From positions 1,798,001 through 1,862,000 of the forward strand of contig NW_026946365.1 in NCBI RefSeq assembly GCF_035222375.1: DNA of 64,000 nucleotides. The letters are read 5' to 3'. Below the pieces are notes generated by a model, which was not told the DNA's origin, ran no database searches, and was given only the letters and a program-made list of their open reading frames with translations. The position numbers and the translations under genes were made by a program. This document shows positions 22,688-34,814 of this stretch, piece by piece. Position 1 is the stretch's first letter. Each line of letters starts with the position of its first letter. This DNA comes from Podospora pseudocomata. Taxonomy: Eukaryota; Ascomycota; Sordariomycetes; Sordariales; Podosporaceae.

Positions 22688-25216
22688 AAAGGTTGAGCAT
22701 GGAAGTCTAGATATCAGGGTTCATGGTGTGGCGGGTTCTCCTTTTCTTTTTCTCTTCGATGATGGGTGGTCCCTGTGTTTTGATAGACAATCACACAACA
22801 TCAATATGACTGTAGAAGCCAAGAATAGAAAATGCTTGTTATTCAAATGGTTCGCCGCGGAAAAGCTTGATGAATAGTAGGTGTCAAGTCTAAAGTCCGG
22901 GATATCTGGGACAGAACGGCTCACCGTCCCGGCCCGGGCTCCGAAACTGCAAACTCGGAGTTTCCCGAAGACTTCACTGTCGCCTTCCGCAGTTGGAAGG
23001 TCTCGACCTGGACAGAAGTTCAGCCTCGCATAATGCCAATTTGGACGACACTGCTTGGCAGCACAGTGTTTGCGGGGTATGGCTCCGTCGAGCACCGTGT
23101 CAGGAGTATTTCTGACACCTTACCTTCTGACGACAACCAGCTCGGATGAGGTTTGTTTGACTGGTTTTGATACCGGTAGCTTTGTCGTCTGAGAAAGGGT
23201 CCGGAGCGGGGTGCGTGCTTGGAGGTTCGGGAGAAACACTGGAGTTGATCCCTACCAACGAAGCGTGATTGGTACGGGTGAATGCTTGCTCGCCTGACCT
23301 GCCCATGCTGACCCTGTGATGCTTGCCACAGGGCGGCCGTATAACACTCCCGATGTTATAGGCCAAGGATGGCTTGATATCACAGGCAAAAAAAAAAAAG
23401 CACATGAAAGCAAAAAGCAGAAAACGCCGAGCAAACCGATTTTTTGGTACCAACCAGGCTTGGAAGTTGGCAGCGAGAACATGTTCACGATTCCGATCAA
23501 GCTGGCTGTTTGACGATCGCGTGGTCCTGTGCCAAAGCGGAGAAGGTGTGGGTGTGTGTGGGAAACGAAAAAATGCAGCATCCACCAGACAGCAAGGAAC
23601 CCTTGGAGATTTGACTGCGACTTTTTGCTTGTGGTCCACCCACGAAGTGACAGACCACAAACGGTCATGTCCAATCATAACGGGCGGGAAAAGACCAGAA
23701 GAGAGAAGGGCGAGTCGGGCACCTCTGCATGCACTGTGATGGCCAAGAGATCGCCTGCCAAGCGACATCCCGTGGCTTGTTCTGGTGGTTGTTTTGTGGA
23801 GAGTCCCCCTCTTGAACCACTGGAACGACGATAGTGGCAGGTTCTTTGATGCTGAGGTAGTCTAGTTTTTCCCTTTCGAGTCGGGTGCATGTTGGGGTGA
23901 GCTCGATATCCCCAGTCTGCATTTCCTGTCTCCTAGACCAGCCTATCCCACCATCTAAATGTCGTGCAACTGCCGGCACGGAGAGGATCACCACTCGGCC
24001 GCAAGGAGCTTATTCTCGCGGGATGACTTGCGGTGTGGGGGACGGAAGGAAGCTGGGTGTCATCGTTCGGCTTCTCCTTGCTGCCATAGGCTGCCACCAT
24101 GAGGTCCTTCGGTATGGCGAGGAGGGGAAGGGGCTCATGGTGTGAGCGCTTTGGATATCTCACCCAGAGATGTGGAAGTTGATACACGTGCTATGAGGTC
24201 CCATATGCCCTCTGTGCCCCCTATTCACCAACAGTTGACCGCAACATGTTTTGTGTCGGGAAGACAGATTAAATCGATATTGGCTGCAGGAAGAGGTCGA
24301 GATGCAGATGCTTGTGGTCCGGCAACGCACCGCGGGTAGCGTATGGCGACCGACATCGTAATTGCGATGCCACCGTTTCCTACAGCCTCTAGTTCTATCA
24401 GCACTTCTAACACCTAGGCACCCGATTAACTCATGTCCACCTAATGGCTGCTGCAGGGAAGGTTGCGATGCGTAAGCTGAAGCGGCGCATACAGCAAAGT
24501 CATCAAACAGCGAAATCTGAGCATAAGCCAGCGATCAAGTAACTCCCACAGCACAACGGTAATGGATGAAGCAAAAGCGCTGATGAAAGAGATTCCAAGC
24601 TCAAAGATTTCAGCGACTTGCTCTTTTTGATATAAATACAAGGCAGCCCCACCACAATCCACCAAAGCCGCCGCCACACCCGGCAAACCCCCTGTCATCT
24701 CGTCCAGGTTCCTGCCGTCCTGGAGCGGTCCAAGCGATAGCCACTGGGCTGACACTGTGCGCCCACCTAAAATCCTCAGCCTCCAAATCCAAAAATCCGC
24801 TTTTCTCCTTTTAAACTCAAAACTCAACCTGCGTCCAGCCAACACCCGAACTTCGCAGCAGAGGAAACACTTACAAACGCCTCACCACATGCCACATACC
24901 TCACCCCGCCCCGCCCCGCTTCACTAACAACAACACATTCTTGACCACAACCCCCCTCCCGCGTGCGCATGACGACCTGCACCACCCCGAGGACCCTGAA
25001 AGAGTGCGGACCGGAACTGGCCGCGACGCTATTCCCGGCCTCTGCCTAGCCTTTGCGACAACCTCCCCTCTCGCGGCCGTGGCGGACGAGTGGAGGACTT
25101 GGTTTTGGGGACACTTGGGATTTGAAGGAAACGTTTTGCGGATCCAGCCGCCTCTCAATCGCCTTTCCGCTGCTGGGCATACTGGGCTGGCTCAGAACAA
25201 GATTCTGGGTCAGCGG
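22688..25216. other. Gene-poor region and AcrB promoter/leader
   Basis: A 2.5-kb stretch without a supported gene. The largest open frame (minus, about 23100-23768) has no recognisable motif. From about 24631 it looks like the AcrB promoter (TATAAATA) and a long CA/CT-rich leader. Confidence 0.45.
24631..24638 (+). promoter_or_regulatory. Candidate TATA box upstream of acrB
   Basis: TATAAATA fits the consensus well and is followed by a C- and A-rich stretch with few G residues, typical of a transcribed leader. The distance to the acrB start codon (about 580 nt) implies a long leader, possibly with an intron. Confidence 0.4.
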
Positions 25217-28189
25217 ATGCGTATGCCTCGCGCCGCCAATTCAGGAAAGCGACAGCAGGGAGCAAGCAACCAGCGTGATACCAGGCATGAGAATGGCCTG
25301 GTAGGTCCGGGGAAGCGTGTGGTCAAGCAGAAGAGCCAGAACCAGCTCGATGGCATCTCCAAGCCAACCGTTGACGCTGCCTCCGTGCCGCCTCTGCCAC
25401 TGCAAGTCAACAACAACAACACCACCACCACCACCACCGCTGCCCCGCCCCATCCCGACGACATGGCTCCCGAACACCGGACAACCGAGATGCTCCGCAG
25501 GGGCTCGCTAGATGCCTACTCTGAATCTTCGTCTGCCGACTCGCTCCCTGCTGCCGTCAGCCTGCCCATCCCCGACGAGGGTCACCGTCAGATCAATGTG
25601 AACGATGCCAAGAATACAAACGTCCACCGCGACCCCGGCTTGATGGAGCTCGCCATCACGGTCCTTCGCGCATGCCCTCTTCAGGACACCATTGCTATCC
25701 TCATCATTCTCATGCAGGCTTCACCCGCTGTCTTGGCAACCATCTATACTTTGTTTACGCTTCTTACTTTTGTGCCACCCGTAACCACCAGTTCCGGTCT
25801 CAGCATCGCCGAGATTTTCGACGGCAGCCAAGGAACGCCTTCTCTGACGACCCTGGTTGGAATGGATGTGGTCATGTTGGGCATCTGGCTCTTCTTATGG
25901 GCACCCATGCAGCAGTTCATCTTAGATCTCGCTCAAGTTGTGATCGCCTTGACCTTGGGCGGCGGTGGCACTTCGAGGCAAGGCACCACGAGCAATATTC
26001 TCTTTTGCGTGGCCATGGTAGGAATGTCTCAGTGGACACGGCACGCCCGGTGGAGTGGTTTGTCGCGACTGAGCTCGGTGTTGGGTTCCCATCGCTTCCT
26101 GATGGCTGATTCAGATTCAAATATGCGTGCATTCGAGAAGAAGGGCCCTGATGGGTGGCTTCGAAATATTTTGGGTATTCACATTCTGACTCAGGGTCTG
26201 GTGCGATACATCCGGGAATGGTACCTGCGGAGGGAACGTCGTGATTTGCAGCTCCAGAGCCTAGCAGACCCCGAAGCCGGAAAGTCCGTTTCTTTTACGG
26301 CCGAGGGTTCCTCAGATGCTGCCCTCATGGCCGCCGACAGCGATGCTCACCTACAAACCAGCGCAGGAAATATTTCGACCAAGAAACGCAGGAAGCAAAG
26401 TGCTCTCGTCCGGATCAGGCAGCCTCTCTGGGCGGCTCTAGCTAGTACCAAGATTGTTATGGTGAAGGAGTATGAGCTTTCCCACGCCGCCTCGGAATCA
26501 ACCAGTTCGAACGCCACCGATATCCACAACCTGGGCAATGCCCCCTTCAACAAGCAGCCTGAGAAGATCTGGATCTGCTATGTGGGTTGCGACGAGGTCT
26601 GCTTCAACACCAGTCATTTCCCTGATCCATTGAGCGAAGACGAAGCATCCGAGGACGAGAGCCATCCAGGCATCGATATGAGTAAACCGTTCTATGTCAG
26701 GGTCAACAAAGCTATTTGGCAACCAACCCGAATGATGCCAATCGAAATCGGCGAGGAGGAAAAGCAACAAGGGACGTGCTGGACAGGCGATATCTACGGA
26801 CTTACGCCGCTCTCCAACTACGAGTGCGAATTCGTCAGCACTCGTACTGGTGAGGTCATTTTCTCAACCAGTGTCAGAACCATTCAGGCCAAGAGCAAGG
26901 ATCTCGAAGTAGCATCCAAAACTACCAACAATCAACGATCGCATGCCCGCCACGACTCGCCCGCCACGACTCTTAGGGCATCCATTGCTGCAGCTGAAGC
27001 GAAACTGGCCGATGAAAAGGCCCGTCTCAAGTCTGTAAAAAAGGACAACAACCGAAAGCTGAATGCCCTGCGAAAAGAGATCGAGAAGCTGTCCTCAGCT
27101 GTACAGTCGGCTGGTGGAGATGACGAGAAACTAAGACAGAAGGTGGCGCAAAACAAGGTCCAGGAGAAGCGAGCCGAAGAGTCTATCAATGAGCTTGACG
27201 CGGAGCTCAAGGAGTTGGAGGCATTGCCCGAGGAGCTGCTGAATGAGTATCGGGCCAAGCAAAGTGCCTGGACCTCAGAGAAGGCCCAGTTTGACAAGGC
27301 CCGCTCCTCCTTCAAGAGCTGGAAGGCGTCCATTGACAAGGAGTTGAAGTTGTTGGAAGAGGAAAGGGCTAGCTTACAGGCCAAGCGCAACAAGATCGCG
27401 ACACGTATCGCCAAGGTCGATGATGAACATGCTCGCATCACGGATGCCAATGCTCGGGGGTTGAACGAGGCAGAGCGTCGCCGGCAGGAGCGCGCTGCCC
27501 TCGAGGCTGATATGGCCCGCACGGAGCAGCATCTCAGGGATCGCATCCAGACGCTTCGTGCTGGTAATATCACCAAGCAGGCGCAAATCCACGACCTGAA
27601 CACCCAATTGGAAGTTTACATGGCAAGCTTTCAAGACGACCTGGCTTACGACACAGGAGCGGTGCCGGGTCATTTCCAACCCTCTGCACAGTGGGGTCCG
27701 CCGCCAGCTCCTGTTCCCTACAACGCTCATGCCCATGCGCATGCTCAACCTCAGCCTATGTGGCCGCCGACCTCCATGGCCGGCCCTGCTCCTTCTCTTC
27801 TTCCGCCTCCGCACCTGTCTGCGTATCCCAATCCGATCGGACCGGTAGCCAATCCACCTCACGCCAAGACCAGAGGTCGCTCGTCGTCCATGTTGAGCGA
27901 TGTTTCAGGCTTCACTCAGTCGACGGAGGAGCTTGACCGTGAGTTCAACAGCAATGTAGGAGTTATCGGGCACCCCCACGTCCACGCCAACCATCATTCC
28001 TACGGGACATCAGGATCAACGAGCTTGCGAGGCCCACCTGGCTTCCACATTTCGCGGCAGCGAAGTGACGGCCCCGGCGTTGGATCAGGCTCGGGGTCTG
28101 GGTCTGGATCCGGCTTCGGCTCCGGCAGCAGTAGCGTGCGGTCGGGGATGAGTGGTGGAAGCGTCAAGGAAGCCCCCAGCCCTGCGTAA
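25217..28189 (+). CDS. acrB: AcrB-type membrane and coiled-coil protein (ubiquitination-network protein)
   Basis: A single exon gives 990 residues from the first in-frame ATG at 25217 (MRMPRAANSG); a second ATG follows two codons later. Residues 1-140 are polar. Three hydrophobic segments lie at about 158-188 (TIAILIILMQASPAVLATIY), 211-230 (MDVVMLGIWLFLWAPM) and 232-250 (FILDLAQVVIALTLG). Residues about 585-810 form a long coiled coil rich in Lys, Glu and Ala. The C-terminus is Pro/His-rich and ends in a Gly-Ser repeat. This architecture matches Aspergillus nidulans AcrB, identified through acriflavine resistance and genetic interaction with the CreB deubiquitinase. It presumably sits in an intracellular or plasma membrane. 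Biochemical activity is unknown. Confidence 0.85.
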   Translation: MRMPRAANSGKRQQGASNQRDTRHENGLVGPGKRVVKQKSQNQLDGISKPTVDAASVPPLPLQVNNNNTTTTTTAAPPHPDDMAPEHRTTEMLRRGSLDAYSESSSADSLPAAVSLPIPDEGHRQINVNDAKNTNVHRDPGLMELAITVLRACPLQDTIAILIILMQASPAVLATIYTLFTLLTFVPPVTTSSGLSIAEIFDGSQGTPSLTTLVGMDVVMLGIWLFLWAPMQQFILDLAQVVIALTLGGGGTSRQGTTSNILFCVAMVGMSQWTRHARWSGLSRLSSVLGSHRFLMADSDSNMRAFEKKGPDGWLRNILGIHILTQGLVRYIREWYLRRERRDLQLQSLADPEAGKSVSFTAEGSSDAALMAADSDAHLQTSAGNISTKKRRKQSALVRIRQPLWAALASTKIVMVKEYELSHAASESTSSNATDIHNLGNAPFNKQPEKIWICYVGCDEVCFNTSHFPDPLSEDEASEDESHPGIDMSKPFYVRVNKAIWQPTRMMPIEIGEEEKQQGTCWTGDIYGLTPLSNYECEFVSTRTGEVIFSTSVRTIQAKSKDLEVASKTTNNQRSHARHDSPATTLRASIAAAEAKLADEKARLKSVKKDNNRKLNALRKEIEKLSSAVQSAGGDDEKLRQKVAQNKVQEKRAEESINELDAELKELEALPEELLNEYRAKQSAWTSEKAQFDKARSSFKSWKASIDKELKLLEEERASLQAKRNKIATRIAKVDDEHARITDANARGLNEAERRRQERAALEADMARTEQHLRDRIQTLRAGNITKQAQIHDLNTQLEVYMASFQDDLAYDTGAVPGHFQPSAQWGPPPAPVPYNAHAHAHAQPQPMWPPTSMAGPAPSLLPPPHLSAYPNPIGPVANPPHAKTRGRSSSMLSDVSGFTQSTEELDREFNSNVGVIGHPHVHANHHSYGTSGSTSLRGPPGFHISRQRSDGPGVGSGSGSGSGSGFGSGSSSVRSGMSGGSVKEAPSPA

Positions 28190-28526
28190 CTGCCGGGTTG
28201 TGTCGAAGATGAAAGTGGATGTCAGGCCTTTTTTCACTGATGTCCGTCTTTGTTGACTCGGTTGGCTTTCTTTGGATATGCGCGTTTCTTCACAACTGTA
28301 CTCGGCATTGCTCCTGCGTTGGTTGGACACTTCATGGCTGAATATCTGGCGGTTGTGTGTGTGCTTGGCCTGGCTTCTCTTTTTGTGGGGTGGGCACGTA
28401 TTCTCATCAGCGAAACATAGCGGTTGTGTATGTGCCTACCTTTGGGGCTCTTGCTTGGCTACCTCCGTAGATAGATTGGATGTTTTCAGCGTTGGATCAA
28501 ATGCGAAAAAGTTTGGCTTTGATACC

Positions 28527-28542
28527 TGTGTGTGTGTGTGTG
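28527..28542 (+). repeat. (TG)8 microsatellite
   Basis: Eight uninterrupted TG dinucleotides lie 340 nt after the acrB stop codon. Confidence 0.9.
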
Positions 28543-30576
28543 TTTTGTCTGATATTTTCCTCGTCCCAAATTTGAGAGCAGGCGGTGTCATGTTAGAAAG
28601 TTTGGACCAAGTCCGTTAGGGTTACGCCAGTGAAGTGGCTCGTGGAACATGCGGTTTGGCAACCGGTGGCTTTTGTCATCTCAAGGTTTTACGAAACGCT
28701 TTCGCTTGTGTCATGAGGCTTTACTGTACACAGCTGGTACCTACTGGGACGGCGGAATTGACCTTGGGCGATGCACTGTCTAAGTGATGTCTTGGGGCTG
28801 GCCAACTGTGGATAGGTATTGATGCCATATCGATAATGCTTGTCCATAGACTCCATACTGCCGTGATCTCTCGCCGACGTTGGCTTCAGTCCGCCCCCCC
28901 CCGGAAAACCATCAAATTACCCAAAGGCTTCCAGACTCATGGAAGTTGGATCAGGCTTGTGGTTGGTGCAGTGTATGTAGATCGATCATATGCATCTTGG
29001 CACACCCAGCCATCCTCGGCATTCCTTCCACAAATGCGGGAAGAAAGCGTATCGTATCCGTACCTGCTGTTCCAAACTCCTGCTAATCTGTCAAGTTGCG
29101 TCAATATATGCAAGATGACACCGAATTGGGTTGGGTATGTGTACACTAGTTTGTTGACTGCTGGTGTTGGGTGATTGGTTTGTGGTACGTTGTGCCATAT
29201 CCGTAGCTTCCGTCAAAGTGGGCAAGGGGGCTGGATGGCTAGGCTGTCAGGGGTTTTTGTTATTTTACCCCGCAAAATAATGCTGGAGGATTCTGCGGGG
29301 AAGAAGACGGGACAAAGAAGTCTTTGGAGGAGACAAAAAGGGCGCTAGGCTTGGAACAGGGGTGTGCCCGAGAAGTTGATCGTGATGGTTGCTTGCTGGC
29401 TGCAGGAACGGGTGGTTGAAGATGCAGGTTTTTTTGGGGAGGGAGATGGGGATGAATGACATGTGGTATATGGGAGTGAAGATTAAGATGGTACTTGATT
29501 TGGTGTAAGAAGAACAGAGATGTTACGGGGAACAAATGTTGACAGCAGAACTTGACAGCTTCGGTGTGAGGGTGAGTCGAGTCTCTTGGCATCGTTGCTC
29601 GGTTCCAGTCTTGTACATACAAATCGGTCCATCTACATGACCTTCTTGTTGGCTCTGCCCAGCTGATCAGAGAGTATTTCCTACACTACGTACTGTCGTG
29701 TCGGGACATATCAACCACCAATGAAGGTCACCGTTCAACTGCCCATGTTCTTTCACCTGGGTGTGGGGCGTTTAACTTTCTGAGGTCCCATGTAACGGCG
29801 TGAACGACCACATCCAATGACACTTCCAGGTTTTCCTTCCTGAATATCAACCGCCCCCGAGATCTCATCTCTTACACCTGACCTGCGCAAGCGTCTTATT
29901 TGGCAGGCTCAAGTTATAGCGAGATCCATGCGGTTCTCAAAGAAAACAATCTAGATGGCATGATAGGAAATGAAGATTGGCGATGTTAAACCCCAAATCG
30001 AGAAGCTATCTCTTAGCCGTGGACTCCTGCATGCTGCTTTGATTCCTAGTGCCTCTTCTCTCTGTCAACGAAAGGTGTGTGCAACAAGACCAGGTGGGGG
30101 TGTATGCCGAGGCTCTTGTTCCCCCTCAATCATATGCAACGACGTTCCACTTTCCCCGGATTTTTTTCCAACACAACGTGAACACAGACTTCCTTTCCCC
30201 GGATGGCGGGTTCCATTCCGTGGCGACATGCTCTCCCGCCGTGGAAATTCACGACGTCGGTCAAGACCTTAAGCCCGGTTTCTCATGCCTTGGCCTGCCG
30301 AAAGAGGTGTTGATGGAAGACTGGCCCACCATCTTCTTCCCATTGATTGAGGGAGAAGGATGGATGTGTGTGTGAATACGAACCAATGGGGGGGTATACC
30401 CAAGACTTCTTGACCCCAAAAGCTGGCGGCTGGATCTGCCATTGTTGAGAGCGAGCATGAAAGTGGATGGTGCCTGGTGTAGTGTGCGGGTGAAGGGACC
30501 CTGTCAAGCTGGGAGAACCAAGAGGCAAGACCGCCTCCCGTCTCCAAATCACCCTCCCTCAAGCCAGAGTGAGTGG

Positions 30577-30582
30577 TATAAA
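30577..30582 (+). promoter_or_regulatory. TATA box of the CFEM gene
   Basis: TATAAA lies 190 nt before the start codon at 30767, followed by a C/T/A-rich leader that ends in CTTCAAAATG. Motif, spacing and leader composition agree. Confidence 0.6.
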
Positions 30583-30766
30583 TCCAGACTCTTCCTCCGC
30601 CTATCACTTTACCTTAGCCTCTCCCACCTTCTTCACCGACCATCGTGTTCCACTGTACTTCACTCGCTCTCAAGTACATACAACAAACACCGTCGACACT
30701 CGTTCGTCAAGAAACTACCAAACCCAACACCAACTAATACTTAATATCCATCCCCCAACCTTCAAA

Positions 30767-31382
30767 ATGAAGTACACCGCTGCCCTCCTCGCCCTCGCGG
30801 CCGCCGTTTCCGCCCAGGACATCTCCATCTTCCCCGAGTGCTCACTCGACTGCATCATCAGCGGCATCGGCTCCGGCACCTCCTGCGAGCTGACCGACTT
30901 CGCCTGCGTCTGCGAGAACACCCAGTCCCTCATCACCTCGGCCACCCCTTGCGTTCTCGAAGCCTGCGGTGCCGATGTTGCTCTCAGTACGCCCCCTTCC
31001 CCTATTCCCATCCCTCCCCCCTTACTAACCTTCTCTCCCAGACGAGGTCCTCCCCGCAGTCGACGAGTTCTGCGCTGGCGTTGGCGGTGGCGACGATGAC
31101 GCCCCCGCCGAGGACGACGAGCCCAGCGTCACTGCCACCCCCGCCCCTGAGCCCACCGACGCTCCCGCCGAGGATGATGACGACGAGGACGACGAGGACG
31201 TCGAGCCAACCCCTACCGGCTCCTTCGTTTCCAACATCACCCCTGCCCCCACCAGCAACACCACCATCCCCCCTCCCGTTGAGGAGACCACCACCCCTCC
31301 TCCCGTCACTGCTGGCGCCGCCGCTGTTGGATATATTGGCTCTTTGGGCATGCTCGCTCTCGGTGCCATTGCTGCTCTCTAA
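30767..31382 (+). CDS. CFEM-domain GPI-anchored surface protein
   Basis: Exons 30767-30986 and 31042-31382 (55-nt intron) give 186 residues. Residues 1-16 (MKYTAALLALAAAVSA) are a signal peptide. The CFEM domain spans about 20-85 with eight cysteines at 25, 29, 40, 47, 49, 62, 67 and 84, and Asp44 at the position that ligands haem iron in haem-binding members. A Pro/Thr/Asp/Glu-rich stalk (about 88-160) follows, with possible N-glycosylation at SNIT and SNTT. The C-terminus is hydrophobic (GYIGSLGMLALGAIAAL) after small residues, a GPI-attachment signal. CFEM proteins are fungal cell-surface proteins that act in haem/iron capture, wall structure or host interaction. The acidic stalk is the only unusual point. 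Confidence 0.95.
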
Positions 31383-31752
31383 ATGAGGTTTCTCATAACC
31401 TGGAGTGGTTAGCGACCGTACAAGCAGGGGGGGGATACAAAATGTACCAATACCATCTTGTCTCGAGAGAGAAAGGCTGTACATATCCAGTTGGCTAGAT
31501 AATGAAGTACAATGGAACATGCAACCGCAGTACATTACCACCTGAGGGTGAAAGAAGTATATATGCCTCATCTCTCTACATAAACGACTAGAAAACTAAA
31601 GATGATCAAAAACCGCCAAGCAATAAAAAGTTACTAGTGATATAAACGGGCCTTGTGATAAAATAGACGCCATACAAATGCAATTCATCCCCCGACTGAC
31701 TGTTGTTGCCCCATGCTGTGCCTACTCACCTCAAACATATATACCCCTTCCT
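31383..31752. other. Convergent 3' regions
   Basis: An AT-richer 370-bp gap holds the 3' ends of the CFEM gene and the minus-strand FHIP-like gene. Nothing else is seen. Confidence 0.5.
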
Positions 31753-34700
31753 TCAAGTATACCTCACCTCATCAAACAACCCAGCCCTCACCTGCACCAC
31801 GCTCGCCATCTCAAACAAAAAGCTCTGCAGCAGCACCACATTCGTCAGCACATGTGATACCGACACCGTCTTCTCCTCCACGACGGTCCCCGCATCCGTC
31901 TCCCCGTCCTCAGACGGTGCCAACAATGCATCCTCCCCGCCTCCTTCACCTTCACCTTCAGCGTCATCAGATGCATCCTCCCCGCCCTCCGCAGAGTCGG
32001 CCGAGACAGTAGCTGGTTTCCTATCATAGCTCAATGTAATTGGATCCACTGGCGGCTTGACCTCCGGGATTCCAATCCTCCTCGCCAAGATACTCTGATC
32101 AATCGCCTGGAAAGCCTTGGCTTGCGAGTTGAGGATATCGCCCCGGTTATCCCACGATATAGGCGCTGGGGCACTTGCTACGCTGGTGGGCGAGAAGGAC
32201 CGGTTGGGGATAGGTGTCCGGAGAAGCGTGGCATCGTTCATCGGTACAACCCGTTCTGAAGCCACCCGTCTGGTCTCCTTCCTGCCACGGGGACTGCCCG
32301 AGCGACTGGGTGTACCGAGCTCAGACAATATGCGCTGGGCAAACACCTCGAGGCCAGAAGGTCGCTCCCTAGATGGGTTGCGAGCCTCGTCAAACATGCC
32401 CTTTTCAATGGACGGTGTGCCCGCGACTGTCGGTGCTTGGGAAGACGGGGTTCTAGCCCGGGACGGGGTAGGAATAGGAGGAGCGTGATCAGCAATCTGG
32501 AAAGCCTCTCGGCGTTGCTGAAGCAGGTCATCAAATCGTGGAACTTGCTCCCGGTATGCCTCAACCTGGTCGCAAAGAAGCTGGAGAACCTTGAGCAAGC
32601 GGGGAAGGCTTGACTGGTTCCACTTGGGACGCCGCCGGCACTCCTTCAGCTGCTGCATTTGGACGTATTCGGCGTATTCCTGGGACTCGGGATCCAGGGA
32701 CGGGTCAGGAAGAGGCAGCTCCTCGTCTTCCTCGTCATCCTCGTCGAAATGGTAGCTTTGTGGGCTTCTCAAGAACCACCCTTCTAGATGCATGTAGCCG
32801 CACACAGCAAGGTCGATAACGGCTTCCGTCAGGCATAGGTTGGTTTCTACCGGGTTGGTGAAAAACGTTTCCAGCCGGTCAAGCATTATGTTTAGTAGAG
32901 GGTCTTCTGGGCGAAGGGTATGTGATCGGACGCTCCGAGGTGCACTGGGAAGACTGTCTGGCACGGCGGGTAATTGGTGGTTATTTGTTGAAGTCTTGGG
33001 CGTGATCAACGGCGTTGAGCAGGGGTGGTTTTCTACACGTCCCAATGTGTCCCTGAGTAGGTTCTCGTAGAGCTCGTTAAAAATGTCATCGCCGCCAATG
33101 GTACCAGCCAATGCCATCAGATAGTCAATTTCTTGCGCCTGGGCTCCGGCTGTTCGGTGGTGAGACTCATCGAGCACACCTTCTGTGTCGAGGAGTGTGG
33201 TGACTGCGTATCGGTGATGTCTCTTAAGAATCGTCGATACAAGTTGGAGAGTCACATGAACAGTTTGATGATTCTGAGAACGGAGACAGGCGCGTATAAG
33301 GTCAACAAGGTTGAAGAGCAAGGGGTCAGCTGCCTCCTCGCTTTTGGAGGCCATCATGGTAGCCAGGTCCAGTGATTTCCGTTTCCGAGCAGCGCTGACA
33401 ATGTCGCCAGAATCAGCAGGTGCGGGCGATACAACGTCGGGTAAAGCAAGAAGGTAATGAAGAATGAGGTTGATCATGTCGGGATGATCAACAGATTCCA
33501 AAATGCGGCGAAGATAAGTCAAGACGGCCACCGACGAGCCACCGTCCACATCGGAAGACTCAAGCAGCGAAGGGTATCTGCGATATATCAGCAAAGTTCA
33601 TACGATTGACCATTGGGCTGAAGAGAACTTACAAAAGTTGCTGCAGAAAGATGACTTGGAAGTGCTCCAACAAGGTCGATTTGACTTCGACAGACTTACA
33701 ATGATTCAGAACATCCTGCCAGAAGAGCAGATGGGAGAGAAATGTGTCCACATGAGATAAAAACTCGGGTGAGCAGGAGCTCACAATCTCGTAGTTTGAT
33801 TTCGGATGTTCGTAGTCAGATAATGCAAGACAAGGGGGCACTTCGTTGCTTGGGTGGTCGATCACGAGCTTGCGGCTCAGTTGACTATACAGAGCGCCCA
33901 ATCCCGTGGCCATGAGCGTTGACAAATCGCTCTCGACAATCCACTGTTCGAGCAGAACCGAGCTTGATGCCGCTTCGATGATATAAAGCAGACCGGTCCT
34001 GGCAAAGTCACCCACCTTGCCCTCATGATGGATGTAGTCCATCAACAGATAAAAGAGGGGGAAGTCCTGTTTTTGGGTCTTCCCCGTGAACTTATCATGG
34101 TCGTCAACATGTTTGGCATCATGTGGACCGTGGTGGTGGGACTTGAACCAGGCGGGCAGTATCTCGGGATTCAGACGGATCTTAGTCGTGATGTTGAAAG
34201 CCAGTTCAACGATACGGGCCTCAATCTCGGCACTGAGGCGTATGCTGTTTGCGCCAGTTATGCGCACCAGCAGGTTCGTCAAGCTGCCGGAGAAGTTGTC
34301 GTTCTCCACAAAGGCTTCCTCCTCGCTTTCGATCAGCGTCGCGAAGAAGAGCACTGCCTCCTTGATGATCCATTCGTTGTAGGAGCTGGTGGCGATTTTG
34401 GCCACCGGGATATAAACTTGCTTTGCAGCAGCAAAGGAAATACATGGATGTGGGAGGGGACGTCTGGACTCGTCACTGAGGAGACTTGTCAATTCTTGGA
34501 GTCTGATCTCGATTTGTTCGGCGGCTTCATCATCGTGGGCGAGGTTGGAGGAGTGACGCCATGTGTGCTAATTATAGGACATGATCAGAAACGATGCCCC
34601 GATCTATTCATAGCAGACCTTGGGGAGTCTCACCAATAGCTGACTGTATTCCTTCTCGAAACGGTGTAGGCGACGGGCAGGATCCTTTGCGAAGTCCTTC

Positions 34701-34814
34701 CGGGAGCTTGCCGACGACAGCGGCGTGTGTGCTAGGAGGCGCGACCACTGTAGATGGGGAGTTAGGGCGAGACCTGGTTCCGGTCCTGGGGCGGTCACGG
34801 CTTACAAAATCCAT
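31753..34814 (-). CDS. FHF-complex subunit (FHIP / RAI16-like family)
   Basis: The exons are 34814-34806 (9 nt, coding MDF), 34747-34634, 34567-33633 and 33577-31753, giving about 960 residues. Introns are 58, 66 and 55 nt, and each join preserves frame and family sequence: MDF+WSRLLAHTP, QLL+HTWRHSSNLAHDDEAA, QQLL+YPSLLESSD. The helical N-terminal half (about 1-420) matches the RAI16-like (FAM160/FHIP) fold, with blocks KEAVLFFATLIESEEEAFVE, ILPAWFKS and DFPLFYLLMDYIHHEGKVGDFAR. A long charged region with disordered linkers follows, and a last conserved segment, LQSFLFEMASVVQVRAGLFDEV, ends the protein. The family links Hook proteins and dynein to Rab-marked early endosomes; in Aspergillus the FHF complex drives endosome motility. 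The C-terminal region just before LQSFLFEM is very acidic. An alternative donor (GAG/GTGAGG) two codons before the stop could extend the protein. Confidence 0.92.

Larger units (their letters stand above)
28190..30766. other. Intergenic region, 2.6 kb
   Basis: No gene is supported. It holds the acrB 3' region, a TG microsatellite (28527-28542), and the promoter and leader of the CFEM gene. Confidence 0.5.

Noticed and set aside
23100-23768. Minus-strand open frame of 222 residues
   Set aside because: No recognisable motif, no codon bias, several overlapping frames of similar quality on both strands, and no plausible start or splice context.
26932-27603. Long minus-strand frame opposite acrB
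   Set aside because: It is the Ser/Arg-rich antisense of the Lys/Glu/Ala coiled-coil codons of acrB, a usual shadow.
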